Of a stretch of DNA of 64,000 bases, positions 16,174 to 26,214 are shown piece by piece. The stretch is from Streptomyces sp. NRRL B-3428 (lineage in GTDB: Bacteria; Actinomycetota; Actinomycetes; Streptomycetales; Streptomycetaceae). The DNA lies in NCBI GenBank assembly GCA_000721375.1, contig JOGW01000003.1:496001-560000 (forward strand). The letters run 5' to 3'. The notes below the pieces were generated by a model. It was not told the origin of the DNA. It saw only the letters and a list, made by a program, of their open reading frames with translations, and did not search any database. Position 1 is the stretch's first letter. Each line of letters begins with the position of its first letter. Made by a program: the position numbers and the translations under genes.

Positions 16174-17882
16174 CGGTTCCCCCCGCTGGTCGGCGCGATC
16201 TCTCGGATCTCGATCCGGTCTTCCCCCGTGCCGAACACCGCGACCGCCTCGGAGTGTTCGAGCGCGGCCTTGACGTTCGGCAGATCCACCGCGTCGCGCC
16301 GTACCGTCGGCGAGGCCACGATGTAGTCGACGTCGCGCCAGCCGCCGGGCATGGTCTTGGACACGGCGGGGTCGAGGTCGGCCTTGTAGAACCAGATCGC
16401 GCCCAGGCCCGGCTCATAGCCGGCGTGCACGAGGTCGAGCCACATCGCGTCGTCGACGAGGACCCGCTTGTCGGCCTTGTCCTCCACCTCCGTCGCGAGC
16501 CATGAAGCGGCCGCACGGTAGGGGCCGTTGGCGTCCTGGGTCATGGCGGTGCGGTTGCCGTCGTACCAGTGCGGAATCACGTACGACAGCGCGGCCAGCG
16601 CGAGCGCGGCGGCCGTCGCCCAGCGGATACCGGTGACGGCGCGGGGCTCGGCATGCGGTACGGCGTGCGATGCGGCGGCCGCCGCGCGCGAGCGCCGCAG
16701 CACCGCGTGGGCCACGCTCGCCGCTCCCCCCGCGAGGACCAGGGCGAGGAAGGGCAGCGCCTGGATGATGTACATCGCCGGCAGGTAGCCGGACGGACGC
16801 ATCGAGACCAGGGCCAGGATCGCCACGGCCAGCGCGGGCCCGGCGAGCGCACGGGCCGTCACCGACCAGCGCAGGGTGAGGAGCAGGAGCAGGGCCGCCG
16901 CGAGCCCGCCGATCGGCAGGACCTTGTCGTAGTACAGCCAGGAGTCGAGGACCCCGTTGGAACCCGAGCCGCCGTCGAAGATGAAGCCCGAACCCGGCCG
17001 GCTCATCTGGTACGTGATGCCGTCCCAGAGCGAGACATGCCCGTCACCGGGGAACAACTCGCCCTTGAGCAGCGCGTAGAGCGGATAGCCGAGGCCGATC
17101 AGCGCACAGCCGGTTATCGCCCCGGTGACCGCGAACTTACGGGTGTCGCGATGGCTGTGCCGCCACATCGTCAGGAGCACGGCCGGCAGGATGACCAGCA
17201 TCGTCTCCTTGGTGAGCACGCCCACGGCGGCGGCTATGCCCGCGCCGAAGTGGTGCCACAGATGCCGCGAGGGCGAGGCCGCGAGGCAGAAGGCGAGCAG
17301 CATCCACATCACGGCGATGTTGTCGAGGAAGATCTCGCGCTGCAGCACCACGGAGAGCGGGGAGAGCCCGAACAGCGCCATCGCGAGGCCCGCGGCCCAG
17401 CGCGGCAGCCACAGCCGGCGTGCCAGGACGTAGATGAGCACCGCGCTGACGGCGCTGACCAGGAGCATCGCAAGGCGCATCGAGCCGACGGTCATCGACT
17501 CGGGCGAGAACAGCGACGGTATGTACGTCAGACCCGCGATCTGGATCCAGCCGAGCGGCGGGTGGTCGTACCAGTACGTGTAGTGCGCGAGGCCCTTGCC
17601 CTCCTGGACGGCCCAGGCCTGGGCGAGATACGTGCCCTCGTCGTCGCTGAGGTTCGGGTAGCCCGCGATGTTCCAGCCCTGGACGACCAGGATCGCGGCG
17701 AGCAGCAGCGTGCACAGGATCAGATCGGGCGGCGAGCTGCGGAAGCGGACGAACGGCCGGACCGTTACCTTCCGCTTGTCGTTCCGCTCTCCGGAAGGCT
17801 TCGGGGCGCTTTTGGGCGCACCGGTCTGCTGGGCGGGGATCTTGGCTGTCGCCGTGTCCACCGCCGGAAGCGTGGAGGTCAC
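16170..17882 (-). CDS. GT39/ArnT-like polytopic glycosyltransferase
   Basis: A 570-residue GT-C fold membrane enzyme with 10-12 transmembrane helices. The first extracytoplasmic loop carries the acidic SDDEGTYLAQAW motif typical of GT39/ArnT-type transferases that use polyprenyl-phosphate sugars. YWYDHPPLGW and LQREIFLDNIAV follow, and a soluble C-terminal domain of about 110 residues is outside the membrane. The GTG start overlaps the upstream GT2 gene as GTGA and its stop overlaps the next gene as TTGA, so the three are translated together. It probably decorates a surface polymer or lipid; the acceptor is unknown. Confidence 0.85.
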   Translation of the reverse strand: MTSTLPAVDTATAKIPAQQTGAPKSAPKPSGERNDKRKVTVRPFVRFRSSPPDLILCTLLLAAILVVQGWNIAGYPNLSDDEGTYLAQAWAVQEGKGLAHYTYWYDHPPLGWIQIAGLTYIPSLFSPESMTVGSMRLAMLLVSAVSAVLIYVLARRLWLPRWAAGLAMALFGLSPLSVVLQREIFLDNIAVMWMLLAFCLAASPSRHLWHHFGAGIAAAVGVLTKETMLVILPAVLLTMWRHSHRDTRKFAVTGAITGCALIGLGYPLYALLKGELFPGDGHVSLWDGITYQMSRPGSGFIFDGGSGSNGVLDSWLYYDKVLPIGGLAAALLLLLTLRWSVTARALAGPALAVAILALVSMRPSGYLPAMYIIQALPFLALVLAGGAASVAHAVLRRSRAAAAASHAVPHAEPRAVTGIRWATAAALALAALSYVIPHWYDGNRTAMTQDANGPYRAAASWLATEVEDKADKRVLVDDAMWLDLVHAGYEPGLGAIWFYKADLDPAVSKTMPGGWRDVDYIVASPTVRRDAVDLPNVKAALEHSEAVAVFGTGEDRIEIREIAPTSGGNR

Positions 17883-19192
17883 GCGCGAATCTCCTCAGGG
17901 GTCAGATGTGCGCCGACGTGACTGGTCAGCTCCCACTCGTTGTTGCCACGGCTCTCGCGCCACACTGCGCGGATCGCGGCGAAGGCCAGCAGCACCTGGT
18001 AGAAGGGGCCGCCGACGATCAACTTGAAGTAGTGGATCAGCCTGACCTTGAGGGCGTACTGCTTGCCGAAGTCATGCAGTCCGACCACCTCGAAGACGAA
18101 GGTGACGAACGCCGTGATCAGCGGCAGGAACGTGATGAAGGCGACCCCGACGGGCACGTCGAGGAAGAGCGCGATCGCCACGTTGAGCGGAATGATGATG
18201 CCGGTGAAGGCCTGCAGGAACGGCGTCATCAGCGTGTAGCGGGCCAGCAACCGCTGCCCGAACGTGGGCAGCTGCTTCCAGTCCTTCTTGCGGTACACCT
18301 GCAGGAAGCCCTGGTTCCAGCGGGTGCGCTGCTTGAGCAGCGAGACCAGCGTGCCCGGGGTCTCCTCGCGCGTGACCATGTCGGAGTCGTACGCGACGAC
18401 GACCTTCTTGCCGATCGACGACAGCCGCACCCCGAGATCACAGTCCTCGGCCAGACAGTTCTGGTCCCAGCCGCCCGCGTCACGCAGGACGTCCGTCCGT
18501 ACGAACACGGTGTTGCCGCCGAGCGGGATGAAGCCCTTCTGCGCATGCAGATGCAGCCTTGAGCGGAACCAGAAGAAGTACTCCAGGCAGTTGCGCAGGC
18601 TGTACCAGCTGGAGTGGAAGTTGATCAGCTGCACCCCGCCCTGCACCACGTCCGCGCCCGTCGAGCGGAACGCGTGGTCCACGTGCGCGAGCAGCTCCGG
18701 ATGCACCTGGTCCTCGGCGTCGAAGACACCGACGACATCGCCGCGGCAGTGCGGCAGCGCGGTGTTGAGCGCCTTGGGCTTGTTCTTGACCTCATGGGTG
18801 TCGGTGATGACCCGAACCCTTGGGTCCCTGCGCGCCGCCTCGTCGGCGACCGCCGCGGTCTCCGGATCGTCATGACCGACGATCACGATGATCTCGAACG
18901 CGGCATGGCTCGATTCGAGCAGCCGCTGGATCGTGTGATCCAGTACGGCCTGCTCATGCCTTGCGGGCACGAGCAGTGAGAACGCGAGCCCGTCGTTCCC
19001 CTGCGGACGTTCGAACCGTGTGGCGGCAAGCGTCTCCGGCGTACGCCAGGCATGCATCTGCCACCACAAAGTGAACGCGGCCATCCAGAAAAGTGCCATC
19101 GAGACAGCACAAATGACGACAGTCGTCAGCAAACCGAGTCCCCCCAGACCCCCCTCGGTGGGCCCGGCAGTCTCGGCCGGCCCACCACCCAC
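17879..19192 (-). CDS. Processive GT2 membrane glycosyltransferase
   Basis: A 437-residue glycosyltransferase first in the three-gene operon. One N-terminal helix (about 20-42) precedes the catalytic domain: LLVPARHEQ, KNKPKALNTAL, VFDAEDQVHP, the acceptor acidic LAEDCDLGVR, and the QxxRW-type motif KQRTRWNQGF. At least three C-terminal helices follow. This D, D, D, QxxRW set defines processive beta-glycan synthases such as hyaluronan, cellulose and NodC enzymes. The start is taken at GTG 19192, without a strong ribosome site. It is a second synthase within 9 kb of the 11033 GT2 gene, so two polymers or one heteropolymer are possible. Confidence 0.85.
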   Translation of the reverse strand: MGGGPAETAGPTEGGLGGLGLLTTVVICAVSMALFWMAAFTLWWQMHAWRTPETLAATRFERPQGNDGLAFSLLVPARHEQAVLDHTIQRLLESSHAAFEIIVIVGHDDPETAAVADEAARRDPRVRVITDTHEVKNKPKALNTALPHCRGDVVGVFDAEDQVHPELLAHVDHAFRSTGADVVQGGVQLINFHSSWYSLRNCLEYFFWFRSRLHLHAQKGFIPLGGNTVFVRTDVLRDAGGWDQNCLAEDCDLGVRLSSIGKKVVVAYDSDMVTREETPGTLVSLLKQRTRWNQGFLQVYRKKDWKQLPTFGQRLLARYTLMTPFLQAFTGIIIPLNVAIALFLDVPVGVAFITFLPLITAFVTFVFEVVGLHDFGKQYALKVRLIHYFKLIVGGPFYQVLLAFAAIRAVWRESRGNNEWELTSHVGAHLTPEEIRA

Positions 19193-19294
19193 TTACGTGG
19201 CAAGAATATGGGGGGATTGTGAAGCCCAGTAGCACCTAACGGCAAATCCCTTGTTTCATCTCAGCCCCCAAGATGTACGACCCGTCACAACTCT

Positions 19295-21322
19295 CTACGG
19301 TTGTACGAGCTTTTCGGACAACTCCTGTACGCCCGTGACGGGGGCGTCACAGGTGAAGTTCCGGCACACGTAGGCGGCGGGCCGGCCGTCGACCAACGGG
19401 CGTCCTGCCAGCAACGGCAGCTCCTGCCCGTCCCCGTGCGCCACCACGGCGCCGGGCGCTGTGCTGAGCAGCGCGGCACGCAGCAGCTCCCGCGTGGCCG
19501 GAGCGCCGGGATCCCCCACGACGGCCACCTCCCGCGGCCCGTCGAGCAGCGCCTCGGCCACCGCGAGCCCGTGCCCGATGAACCTCGGCGCACGCGGACC
19601 GAGCGCCTGCACGATCCCCAATGCCCGCTCGGCGGCGGTGCGATGCGGCTCGGCGCCGGTGTGCGCGGCATACGTCAACAGCGCACCCGCGGCCGCACAC
19701 CACCCGCTCGGCGTGGCGTTGTCCGTCGGATCCTGCGGCCGCCGGATCAGGGTCTCGGCGTCGTGCGCGGTGTCGTACAGCGCGCCGTCGTCACCCGTGA
19801 ACTGATCGAGCACGATGTCGAGCAGGAACCCGGCGAACTCCAGCCAGACCCCCTCCCCCGTGACACTCGCCAGCGCGAGGAACCCCTCGGCGACGTCCGC
19901 GTAGTCCTCAAGCACCCCGCTGTTGGCTCCGCGCCGGCCGTCCTTCGACGTCCGCGCGAGCCGGGCGTCGGGTCCCATGTGCAGCCGTACGAGAAGGTCA
20001 CCGGCCGCGATGGCGGCATCGACGAGATCCGGCCGCTCGAAGTACGCGCCGGTCTCGGCGAGCGCGGCGATCGCGAGGCCGTTCCAGGCGGCGACCACCT
20101 TGTCGTCGCGGCCGGGAGCGGGCCGTTGCGTACGCGCCTCGAAGAGCCGCCGCCGGATGCCCTCGATGCGCTCCGAGTCGAAGAGACCGTCCCCCTGCGG
20201 AAGCTGCAGCACCGAGGCGCCCTCCTCGAAGGTCCCCTCCTCGCTCACCCCGTAGTGCACGGCGGCCAGGTCGGCGTCCTGCTCGCCGAGCACCTCGGCG
20301 AGCTGCTGCGGGGTCCACACGTAGAAGGCGCCTTCGACATGCTTCCCGCTCGCCGGATCCTCGGAGTCGGCGTCCAGCGCGGAGGCGAACCCGCCCTCGT
20401 TGGTGCGCAGTTCACGCACCATGAAGTCGGCGGTCTCCAGGGCGACGCGCTTGGCGAGCTCGCTGCCCGTGGTGCGCCACAGGTGGGCGTAGGCCCGGCA
20501 CAGCAGGGCGTTGTCGTAGAGCATCTTCTCGAAGTGCGGAACGACCCACTCCCGGTCCACGGAGTAGCGGGCGAACCCGCCCCCGAGCTGGTCGTAGATC
20601 CCGCCCCGCGCCATCCGCTCCAGCGTGTCCCGCGCCATCTGCAGCGCACCCTCGCCGCCGGTGCGCGCGTGATGGCGCAGGAGGAACTCCACGACCATGG
20701 ACGGCGGGAACTTGGGCGCCCCGCCGAAGCCGCCGTTCGCGGCGTCGTAGTCCCTCGTCAGACCGAGCAGCGCCTGGGCGAGTTCCTCCTCGCCGGGCAG
20801 CTTCGTGGCCCCGTACTCGATCTCGCGCTGGGAGAGATCCCGCACGATCTTCTGCGCGACCTCGGTGACCTCGTCCCGCCGCCCGCTCCAGGCCTGCTGC
20901 ACACCTTCGAGCACCTGCATGAAGGAGGGCATCCCGTGCCGGGGTGCGGGCGGGAAGTAGGTACCGAAGTAGAACGGCTCCTTGTCCGGCGTCAGCCACA
21001 CCGACATGGGCCAGCCGCCCTGCCCGGTCGCCGCCTGCACGGCCTCCATGTAGACGGCGTCGACATCGGGCCGCTCCTCACGGTCCACCTTCACGTTCAC
21101 GAAGTGCTCGTTCATGTACGCGGCCGTGGCTTCGTCCTCGAAGGACTCGTGCGCGAGGACATGGCACCAGTGGCAGGCGGAATAGCCGACGCTCAGGAAG
21201 ACCGGAACGTTCCGCCGCCGCGCCTCCTCGAAGGCGGCGGGCTCCCACTGCCACCAGTCGACGGGGTTGTCCGCGTGCTGCAGGAGATACGGAGAGGTGG
21301 CATGCGCGAGTCGGTTGGCCAT
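19295..21322 (-). CDS. YyaL-like thioredoxin-domain / six-hairpin protein
   Basis: A 675-residue cytoplasmic protein of the YyaL (human SPATA20-like) family. The N-terminal thioredoxin-fold domain carries the signature [21 protein letters not shown] and the ACHWCHVL redox pair. A long alpha/alpha-barrel region resembling N-acylglucosamine epimerases follows ([28 protein letters not shown]). I start at ATG 21322 because this is the conserved family N-terminus; the open frame upstream is not protein-like. The biochemical function of the family is not established. It is divergent from the FAD oxidoreductase gene. Confidence 0.93.
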   Translation of the reverse strand: MANRLAHATSPYLLQHADNPVDWWQWEPAAFEEARRRNVPVFLSVGYSACHWCHVLAHESFEDEATAAYMNEHFVNVKVDREERPDVDAVYMEAVQAATGQGGWPMSVWLTPDKEPFYFGTYFPPAPRHGMPSFMQVLEGVQQAWSGRRDEVTEVAQKIVRDLSQREIEYGATKLPGEEELAQALLGLTRDYDAANGGFGGAPKFPPSMVVEFLLRHHARTGGEGALQMARDTLERMARGGIYDQLGGGFARYSVDREWVVPHFEKMLYDNALLCRAYAHLWRTTGSELAKRVALETADFMVRELRTNEGGFASALDADSEDPASGKHVEGAFYVWTPQQLAEVLGEQDADLAAVHYGVSEEGTFEEGASVLQLPQGDGLFDSERIEGIRRRLFEARTQRPAPGRDDKVVAAWNGLAIAALAETGAYFERPDLVDAAIAAGDLLVRLHMGPDARLARTSKDGRRGANSGVLEDYADVAEGFLALASVTGEGVWLEFAGFLLDIVLDQFTGDDGALYDTAHDAETLIRRPQDPTDNATPSGWCAAAGALLTYAAHTGAEPHRTAAERALGIVQALGPRAPRFIGHGLAVAEALLDGPREVAVVGDPGAPATRELLRAALLSTAPGAVVAHGDGQELPLLAGRPLVDGRPAAYVCRNFTCDAPVTGVQELSEKLVQP

Positions 21323-21518
21323 GGCTCCATCCTTGCGCACCCGGTGGGGCAGGGTCCGAGCGCCACGGAGGAACCGTGCGGGATGCCTTCCTGACCGCGG
21401 CGGTCTGCGGGCCGTGTACGGGGCGGGCGGTCTTGACAACTGGGCTCGCCCCTGACGGAGTTACTGGCCGGTACTGAACGCACCGGCCGACACCACGTCT
21501 CCAGGGAGCCCTCACCGT

Positions 21519-22781
21519 ATGAGCGAGCCAGCCGCGTACGACGTCGTCATCAGTGGAGCCAGTCTCGCCGGAAGCGCCGCGGCCGTGCTGCTCGCCCGGC
21601 GCGGGGTGCGGGTGGCGCTGGTCGAGAGGCGGTCGGATCCGCAGGCGTACAAAGTGCTCTGCACCCACTCGATCACCGCGTGCGCGTATCCCGTACTCGA
21701 AGAGCTGGGCCTGATAGCCGAGTTGGAGAAGGCGGGGGCCGTACGCAACAAGGCGCGTTCGTATACGCGGTGGGGGTGGATCGAGGCGAAGGCGGCGCCC
21801 GGCGGGCCCGAGCTGCCGTACGGGTACAACGTGCGGCGCAGCACGCTCGATCCGATGATCCGGGCGCTCGCGGAGCGGACCGAGGGGGTCGATCTGCTGC
21901 TCGGGCACCAGGTGACCGGAGTGGTCGAAGAGGGCGGGCGGGTCGTCGGGGTGCGGGTCTCGGCAGCCGGGAGCGAGCGGGAGCTGCGGGCGCGCCTGGT
22001 CGTCGGGGCCGACGGGAAGGACTCGGCGGTGGCGAAGTTCGCCGGGGTGCCGGCCGAGAAGTACGAGAACACCCGGTTCGGATACCTCGCGCACTTCCGC
22101 GGTCTGCCGCTGCGCGACGGGATCGCGCACGCCTGGTTCCTGGAGCCCGACATGGCGTACGCGTTCCCCAACGACGACGGCGTGACCGTGGTCGCGGTGA
22201 TGCCGGACAAGAAGCGGCTGCCCCGGTTCAGGGAGGATCCCCAGGGGAGTTTCGACGCGTTCGTACGGGAGTTGCCCGACGCACCGGAACTGGACTCCGC
22301 CGAGCAGATCTCGAAGCTCATCGGAACGCTCGACTATCCGCTGCACAGCCGTAAGCCGACCGCTCCCGGGCTCGCGTTCATCGGCGATGCCGCCCTGACC
22401 GGCGATCCGCTGTGGGGCGTGGGCTGCGGCTGGGCGCTGCAGTCGGCGCAGTGGCTGGCCGAGGCCGTGGGGCCGGCCGCCGCCGGACAGGAGGATCTCG
22501 GCAAGGCGCTCGCCCGCTACGCACGCCGCCACTCGCGCCGGCTGCGCCCGCATCAGGCGCTCGCCGTGGACTTCGCCAAGGCCCGTCCGTTCAACCCGAT
22601 GGAGCGGCTGATCTTCTCCGCGGCGGCGCGGGATGCGGCGCTCGCCCGGCACATGCACCTCTTCGCGTCCCGGCTGATCGGTCCGCTGCGCTTCCTCAAC
22701 CCGTGGGTGGTGGCGAAGGCTTCGCTCGTGAACCTGCGGCACGGACAGCGCGGGCGGCGCGGACAGACCGGACTCGGGTGA
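21519..22781 (+). CDS. FAD-dependent oxidoreductase (geranylgeranyl reductase/aromatic hydroxylase-like)
   Basis: A 420-residue flavoprotein. The Rossmann FAD motif reads VVISGASLAGSAAAVLLARRG at the N-terminus (GxSxAG type), followed by LVERR, the ARLVVGADGKDSAVAKFAG motif near residue 165, and FIGDAALTGDPLWGVGCGWA near 290, which are the DG and GD fingerprints of the p-hydroxybenzoate hydroxylase/geranylgeranyl reductase group. No membrane segment is evident. Substrate unknown. A TTGACA hexamer at 21433 upstream is suggestive, but I found no matching -10. It is followed by a separate gene with its own ribosome site. Confidence 0.88.
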   Translation: MSEPAAYDVVISGASLAGSAAAVLLARRGVRVALVERRSDPQAYKVLCTHSITACAYPVLEELGLIAELEKAGAVRNKARSYTRWGWIEAKAAPGGPELPYGYNVRRSTLDPMIRALAERTEGVDLLLGHQVTGVVEEGGRVVGVRVSAAGSERELRARLVVGADGKDSAVAKFAGVPAEKYENTRFGYLAHFRGLPLRDGIAHAWFLEPDMAYAFPNDDGVTVVAVMPDKKRLPRFREDPQGSFDAFVRELPDAPELDSAEQISKLIGTLDYPLHSRKPTAPGLAFIGDAALTGDPLWGVGCGWALQSAQWLAEAVGPAAAGQEDLGKALARYARRHSRRLRPHQALAVDFAKARPFNPMERLIFSAAARDAALARHMHLFASRLIGPLRFLNPWVVAKASLVNLRHGQRGRRGQTGLG

Positions 22782-22929
22782 GGTCCGGGGGCGGTCTCGG
22801 GTGAGGCCTGGGGGCGGTCCCGGGTGTGGTCCGGGTGCCCTCGTATCCCGTGATCCCCTCGCGAACCCGCGTCATCCGCAGGACACTTGGGTACGGCGAG
22901 AGCAACCGGCACGGCGAGGGGGACGCGAT

Positions 22930-25900
22930 ATGCGGGACGGCCATCGGGCCGAGGCCGAGCGGCTGCTGGCGCGCGCGGTCGAGGAGGAAGTACGCCGATC
23001 CGGCGGGCGGACCGACGGGAACGTGCTCCTGAACCGGGCCCGTGGGGCCCTCGACGCGATGGCCGCGAGCGCCGCGGAGGAGTACACCGCCTACGCGCAG
23101 GCCGTGGAGGAGGCGGAGGCCGGGGCGCAGTCCTTCGGTGAGCGCTTCGGCAAGGAGGGGGCCACCCCGCTGTTCGTGACCGTGGTCGCGGCGGTCGCCG
23201 CCGCCGTGGCCGACGTGGCGATGGGGACCGGTGCGAACACCGCCCTGGGGGCCGGGGCGGTGGTCGCGGTGGTCGGCGCCGCCGCCACCGTCGCCAAGGT
23301 CACCGCCGCGCACTGGCCTGCCGCGCACCAGGCGGCCGGGGCGCGCAACCAGCCCGGCGGGCCCGAGCAGTTGCGGCTGCAGTGGCTGACCGCGCTCGAA
23401 GTACGCGGGATCCGGCCGTACATCGATCAGCAGCGGGTGGTCACCGGGCGTGCCGCGGCCAAGCCGAAGAAGTCCACGGCCACGCCGCTGCTGCCCCGCG
23501 ACAAGAGCCAGGCGGCCCGCCGGCGCAGCGTCCTCGAGTCCTCCTTCGACCAACTCCCCGCACCGGACGGCCCGTTCGCGGGACGCCGTCAGGAGCTCGG
23601 CCGGATCGCCCAGTGGGTGCACGCGGCGCGTGCCTCGACCGAGACGAGGCCGACCGTGGTGGTGCTCCACGGGGCGCCCGGCTCGGGACGTTCCACGCTC
23701 GCGGTGCATGCCGCGCACGAACTGCGGGACCAGTTCCGCGGGGCGTGCGTGGTGGACCTGCGCGGCGACAGCACGACGGAGGCGCCGCGTACGACAAGGG
23801 ACGCGCTCCTCCACCTCCTGAACCGCCTCGGGGCGCCGCGCGAGCAGCTGCTCTTTCGTGAACGGTCCTCGCAGGACCAGCAGTTGAGGCGGCTGAGCGA
23901 GCTCTACCACCAGCATCTGACGGGACTGCCGGTGACGGTGGTCCTCGATGACGCGAGCGACGCGGAGCAGGTGCGGACGCTGATCCCGGAGCGCTCGGAC
24001 TCACTGGTGCTCGTCACGGCCCGCAAGCCCCTGGAGCTCGGCGCCGACACCCCGGCGTGGGTGCATCAGCTGCCCGTCGAGGCACTCGGCGTGGGCGGCG
24101 CGGAGGAGCTGCTCAAGGCCGCCGCGGAGGACGCGAGCGGTCCCTACGACGCCCAAGCGTCCGACCGGATCAGGGAGTTGTGCGGAGGGCTTCCCCTCGC
24201 CCTGCGGATCGCGGGCTCCGCCCTCGGTCCGCGCACACCGCTGCAGCTGGCCGGCGATCTGGCGGCGTACGGGCCGGTCGAGGCGGTCGAGCGGGTGCTC
24301 TGGCTGCGCTACACCGACCAGGGCGAGACGGGCCGGCGGCTGCTGCGCCGCCTCGCGCTCGCCGGGCGCGCCTCACTGGGCGCGGCGGCCGCGGCCTCGC
24401 TGCTCGCGACCGACGAGCCGGAGGCCGCGCGACAGCTGACGGCGCTGGCGCGGGCCGGTCTGATCGACCATGTGCGCGGCAGCCGCTACCGGCTGCACGA
24501 TCTCGTCCGGGCCTTCGCCCAGGCCCGGCTCCTGGACGAGGAAGAGCCCGGCGAGCGCACCGCCGCGCAGGAGCGGCTGATCGCCAACTACGCCGAGCTC
24601 GCCGACTCCGTGATCCGCCTCGTCGACGGCAAGACGTCGACCAGGGCCGGCCAGTTCGGGCCGCACGGCTTCACCTCCCTCGACGCCGCCCTGCGCTGGC
24701 TCGACGACGAGTCCTCGTTCATCACGGCGGCGCTGCGGCACGCGGAGGGCGTCGACCAGCAGGCCGTACTCAACCTCCTCGGCGCGCTGTGCGACTACTG
24801 CCTGCTGCGCGGCGACCTCTACCGCCTCGGCGAGATCAGCGAGCTGACGGCCGCCGTCGACCAGGGCCTGCTCGGGCGCTCGGTCCAATGGCGTACGGGC
24901 ATCGCGGCCCGCCAGCTCGGCGAGCTGGACAAGGCGCGTACGACGCTGGCCTCGGTGGTGGACCTCTACTTCGAGGCGCACCACGAGGCGGGCGCCGCAC
25001 GCGCGTTGTGCTCCCTCGGCATCACCCTGCACCACCAGGGCCAGCTCGCGGAGGCGGCGGCGAAGCTCCGCGAGGCCCTGGATCTGCAGGCCTCCCCCTC
25101 CCTCGACGCGGACCGGGCATGGACCCTGCACGCGCTCGCGGCGGTCGAACGCGACCGCGCCCAGATCGCCGAAGCGCTGCGGCTCCTGGACCAGGCACTC
25201 GTCCTGCACCAGGCGAGCGAGTCGGTGCACGGGCAGGCCTGGGCGCACTTCCAGCTCGGCCAGGTGTGTCTGCGGATGGGCGATGTGCCGCGCGCGGAAG
25301 GCGAGTTGAGCACCGCCCTCGACCTGTACGGACGCACTCGAGATCCCCGCGGCGAGGCCTGGGCCCTCACCCAGCTCGCGCGGGCCCGGCTTGTCGACGG
25401 GGACATCTCACCGGCCGTGGACGGGCTGCGCCAGGCGGTCTCCCGCCACCGCGACAACGAGGACGCGCGCGGGCAGGCATGGACGCTGTACTACCTGGGG
25501 CAGGCCCTGGAGGAACGGGGCGATCTCGACCAGGCCGTACGGGAGTTGGAGCGGGCGCGGACGATGTTCTCGCGGATGCGGGACGTGTACGGGCTCGCCT
25601 GCGCCCGCCACCACTCGGGCCGGGTCACCCGGGACCAGGGCGCTGCCCGCACGGGTTCGCTGCGCAACTCCGGCTTCGCGCGCCAGCTCCTCGCGGACGC
25701 CCGGGCGGACTTCCACCGGATCGGGGTGGCGCACGGGGAGGCCTGGACCTGTCTGGAGCTCGCCGTCGTGGACGCGGGCAACAGCCGCTCCGCCCAGGCC
25801 CTGGACCTGTGCGACACCGCGGCCGCGCTGTTCGCCTCGTACGGCGACCGCCGCGGCGAGGACTGGGCCCGCTTCCTGCACTGCACCCTGCTGCCGTACG

Positions 25901-26130
25901 CGTCGCCGGGCGGCTCGGAGGTCGGCGCGGCGGTGGCCCACGAGGAACTCCTCCAGCTGACCGGCTCCGACCATCCGACCCGCGACGGCAAACTCTCCGA
26001 GTACCTGTCGACGTACGCGCTGATGCTGGAACGCGAGGTCGATCTGGAGGCGGGCTGGCAGGCGTGGCGCCTCGGGATGGTGCCGAGCAGGCATGCACGG
26101 GAGGTCATGGGGGTGGGGGTGGCGGCGTGA
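22930..26130 (+). CDS. STAND (NB-ARC-like) NTPase with N-terminal hydrophobic hairpin and C-terminal TPRs
   Basis: A 1066-residue signal-transduction ATPase. The N-terminal helical region (1-75) and two hydrophobic glycine/alanine-rich segments (about 76-125) precede an NTPase: Walker A HGAPGSGRSTLA near 245, Walker B-like TVVLDDASD near 337, and the NB-ARC motif GGLPLALRIAGSAL near 420. A winged-helix region follows (about 455-540), then many TPR units (about 610-1030; repeated A-x-x-x-L-x-x-A patterns). I chose ATG 22930 because GAGGGGG lies just upstream. STAND proteins oligomerise after ligand sensing by the repeats; some are antiphage effectors, others regulators. The N-terminal hydrophobic hairpin could be a membrane effector. 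Monocistronic, with a strong terminator. Confidence 0.85.
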   Translation: MRDGHRAEAERLLARAVEEEVRRSGGRTDGNVLLNRARGALDAMAASAAEEYTAYAQAVEEAEAGAQSFGERFGKEGATPLFVTVVAAVAAAVADVAMGTGANTALGAGAVVAVVGAAATVAKVTAAHWPAAHQAAGARNQPGGPEQLRLQWLTALEVRGIRPYIDQQRVVTGRAAAKPKKSTATPLLPRDKSQAARRRSVLESSFDQLPAPDGPFAGRRQELGRIAQWVHAARASTETRPTVVVLHGAPGSGRSTLAVHAAHELRDQFRGACVVDLRGDSTTEAPRTTRDALLHLLNRLGAPREQLLFRERSSQDQQLRRLSELYHQHLTGLPVTVVLDDASDAEQVRTLIPERSDSLVLVTARKPLELGADTPAWVHQLPVEALGVGGAEELLKAAAEDASGPYDAQASDRIRELCGGLPLALRIAGSALGPRTPLQLAGDLAAYGPVEAVERVLWLRYTDQGETGRRLLRRLALAGRASLGAAAAASLLATDEPEAARQLTALARAGLIDHVRGSRYRLHDLVRAFAQARLLDEEEPGERTAAQERLIANYAELADSVIRLVDGKTSTRAGQFGPHGFTSLDAALRWLDDESSFITAALRHAEGVDQQAVLNLLGALCDYCLLRGDLYRLGEISELTAAVDQGLLGRSVQWRTGIAARQLGELDKARTTLASVVDLYFEAHHEAGAARALCSLGITLHHQGQLAEAAAKLREALDLQASPSLDADRAWTLHALAAVERDRAQIAEALRLLDQALVLHQASESVHGQAWAHFQLGQVCLRMGDVPRAEGELSTALDLYGRTRDPRGEAWALTQLARARLVDGDISPAVDGLRQAVSRHRDNEDARGQAWTLYYLGQALEERGDLDQAVRELERARTMFSRMRDVYGLACARHHSGRVTRDQGAARTGSLRNSGFARQLLADARADFHRIGVAHGEAWTCLELAVVDAGNSRSAQALDLCDTAAALFASYGDRRGEDWARFLHCTLLPYASPGGSEVGAAVAHEELLQLTGSDHPTRDGKLSEYLSTYALMLEREVDLEAGWQAWRLGMVPSRHAREVMGVGVAA

Positions 26131-26154
26131 CGCAGGGGCTGCGATACGGCTGAG

Positions 26155-26203
26155 GTACGGAGAAGCCCCTGCCACCGAAACGGCGGCAGGGGCTTCTCCG
26201 TAC
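26155..26203. terminator. Bidirectional terminator hairpin
   Basis: A 19-base stem: GTACGGAGAAGCCCCTGCC at 26155-26173 and GGCAGGGGCTTCTCCGTAC at 26185-26203, loop of 11. It separates the convergent STAND and greA genes. Confidence 0.9.
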
Positions 26204-26214
26204 GAAAAGGGTGC

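Noticed and set aside
21433..21470. Promoter with TTGACA before the FAD oxidoreductase
   Set aside because: No -10 hexamer at a spacing of 16-19 bases could be found, so only the -35-like match remains.
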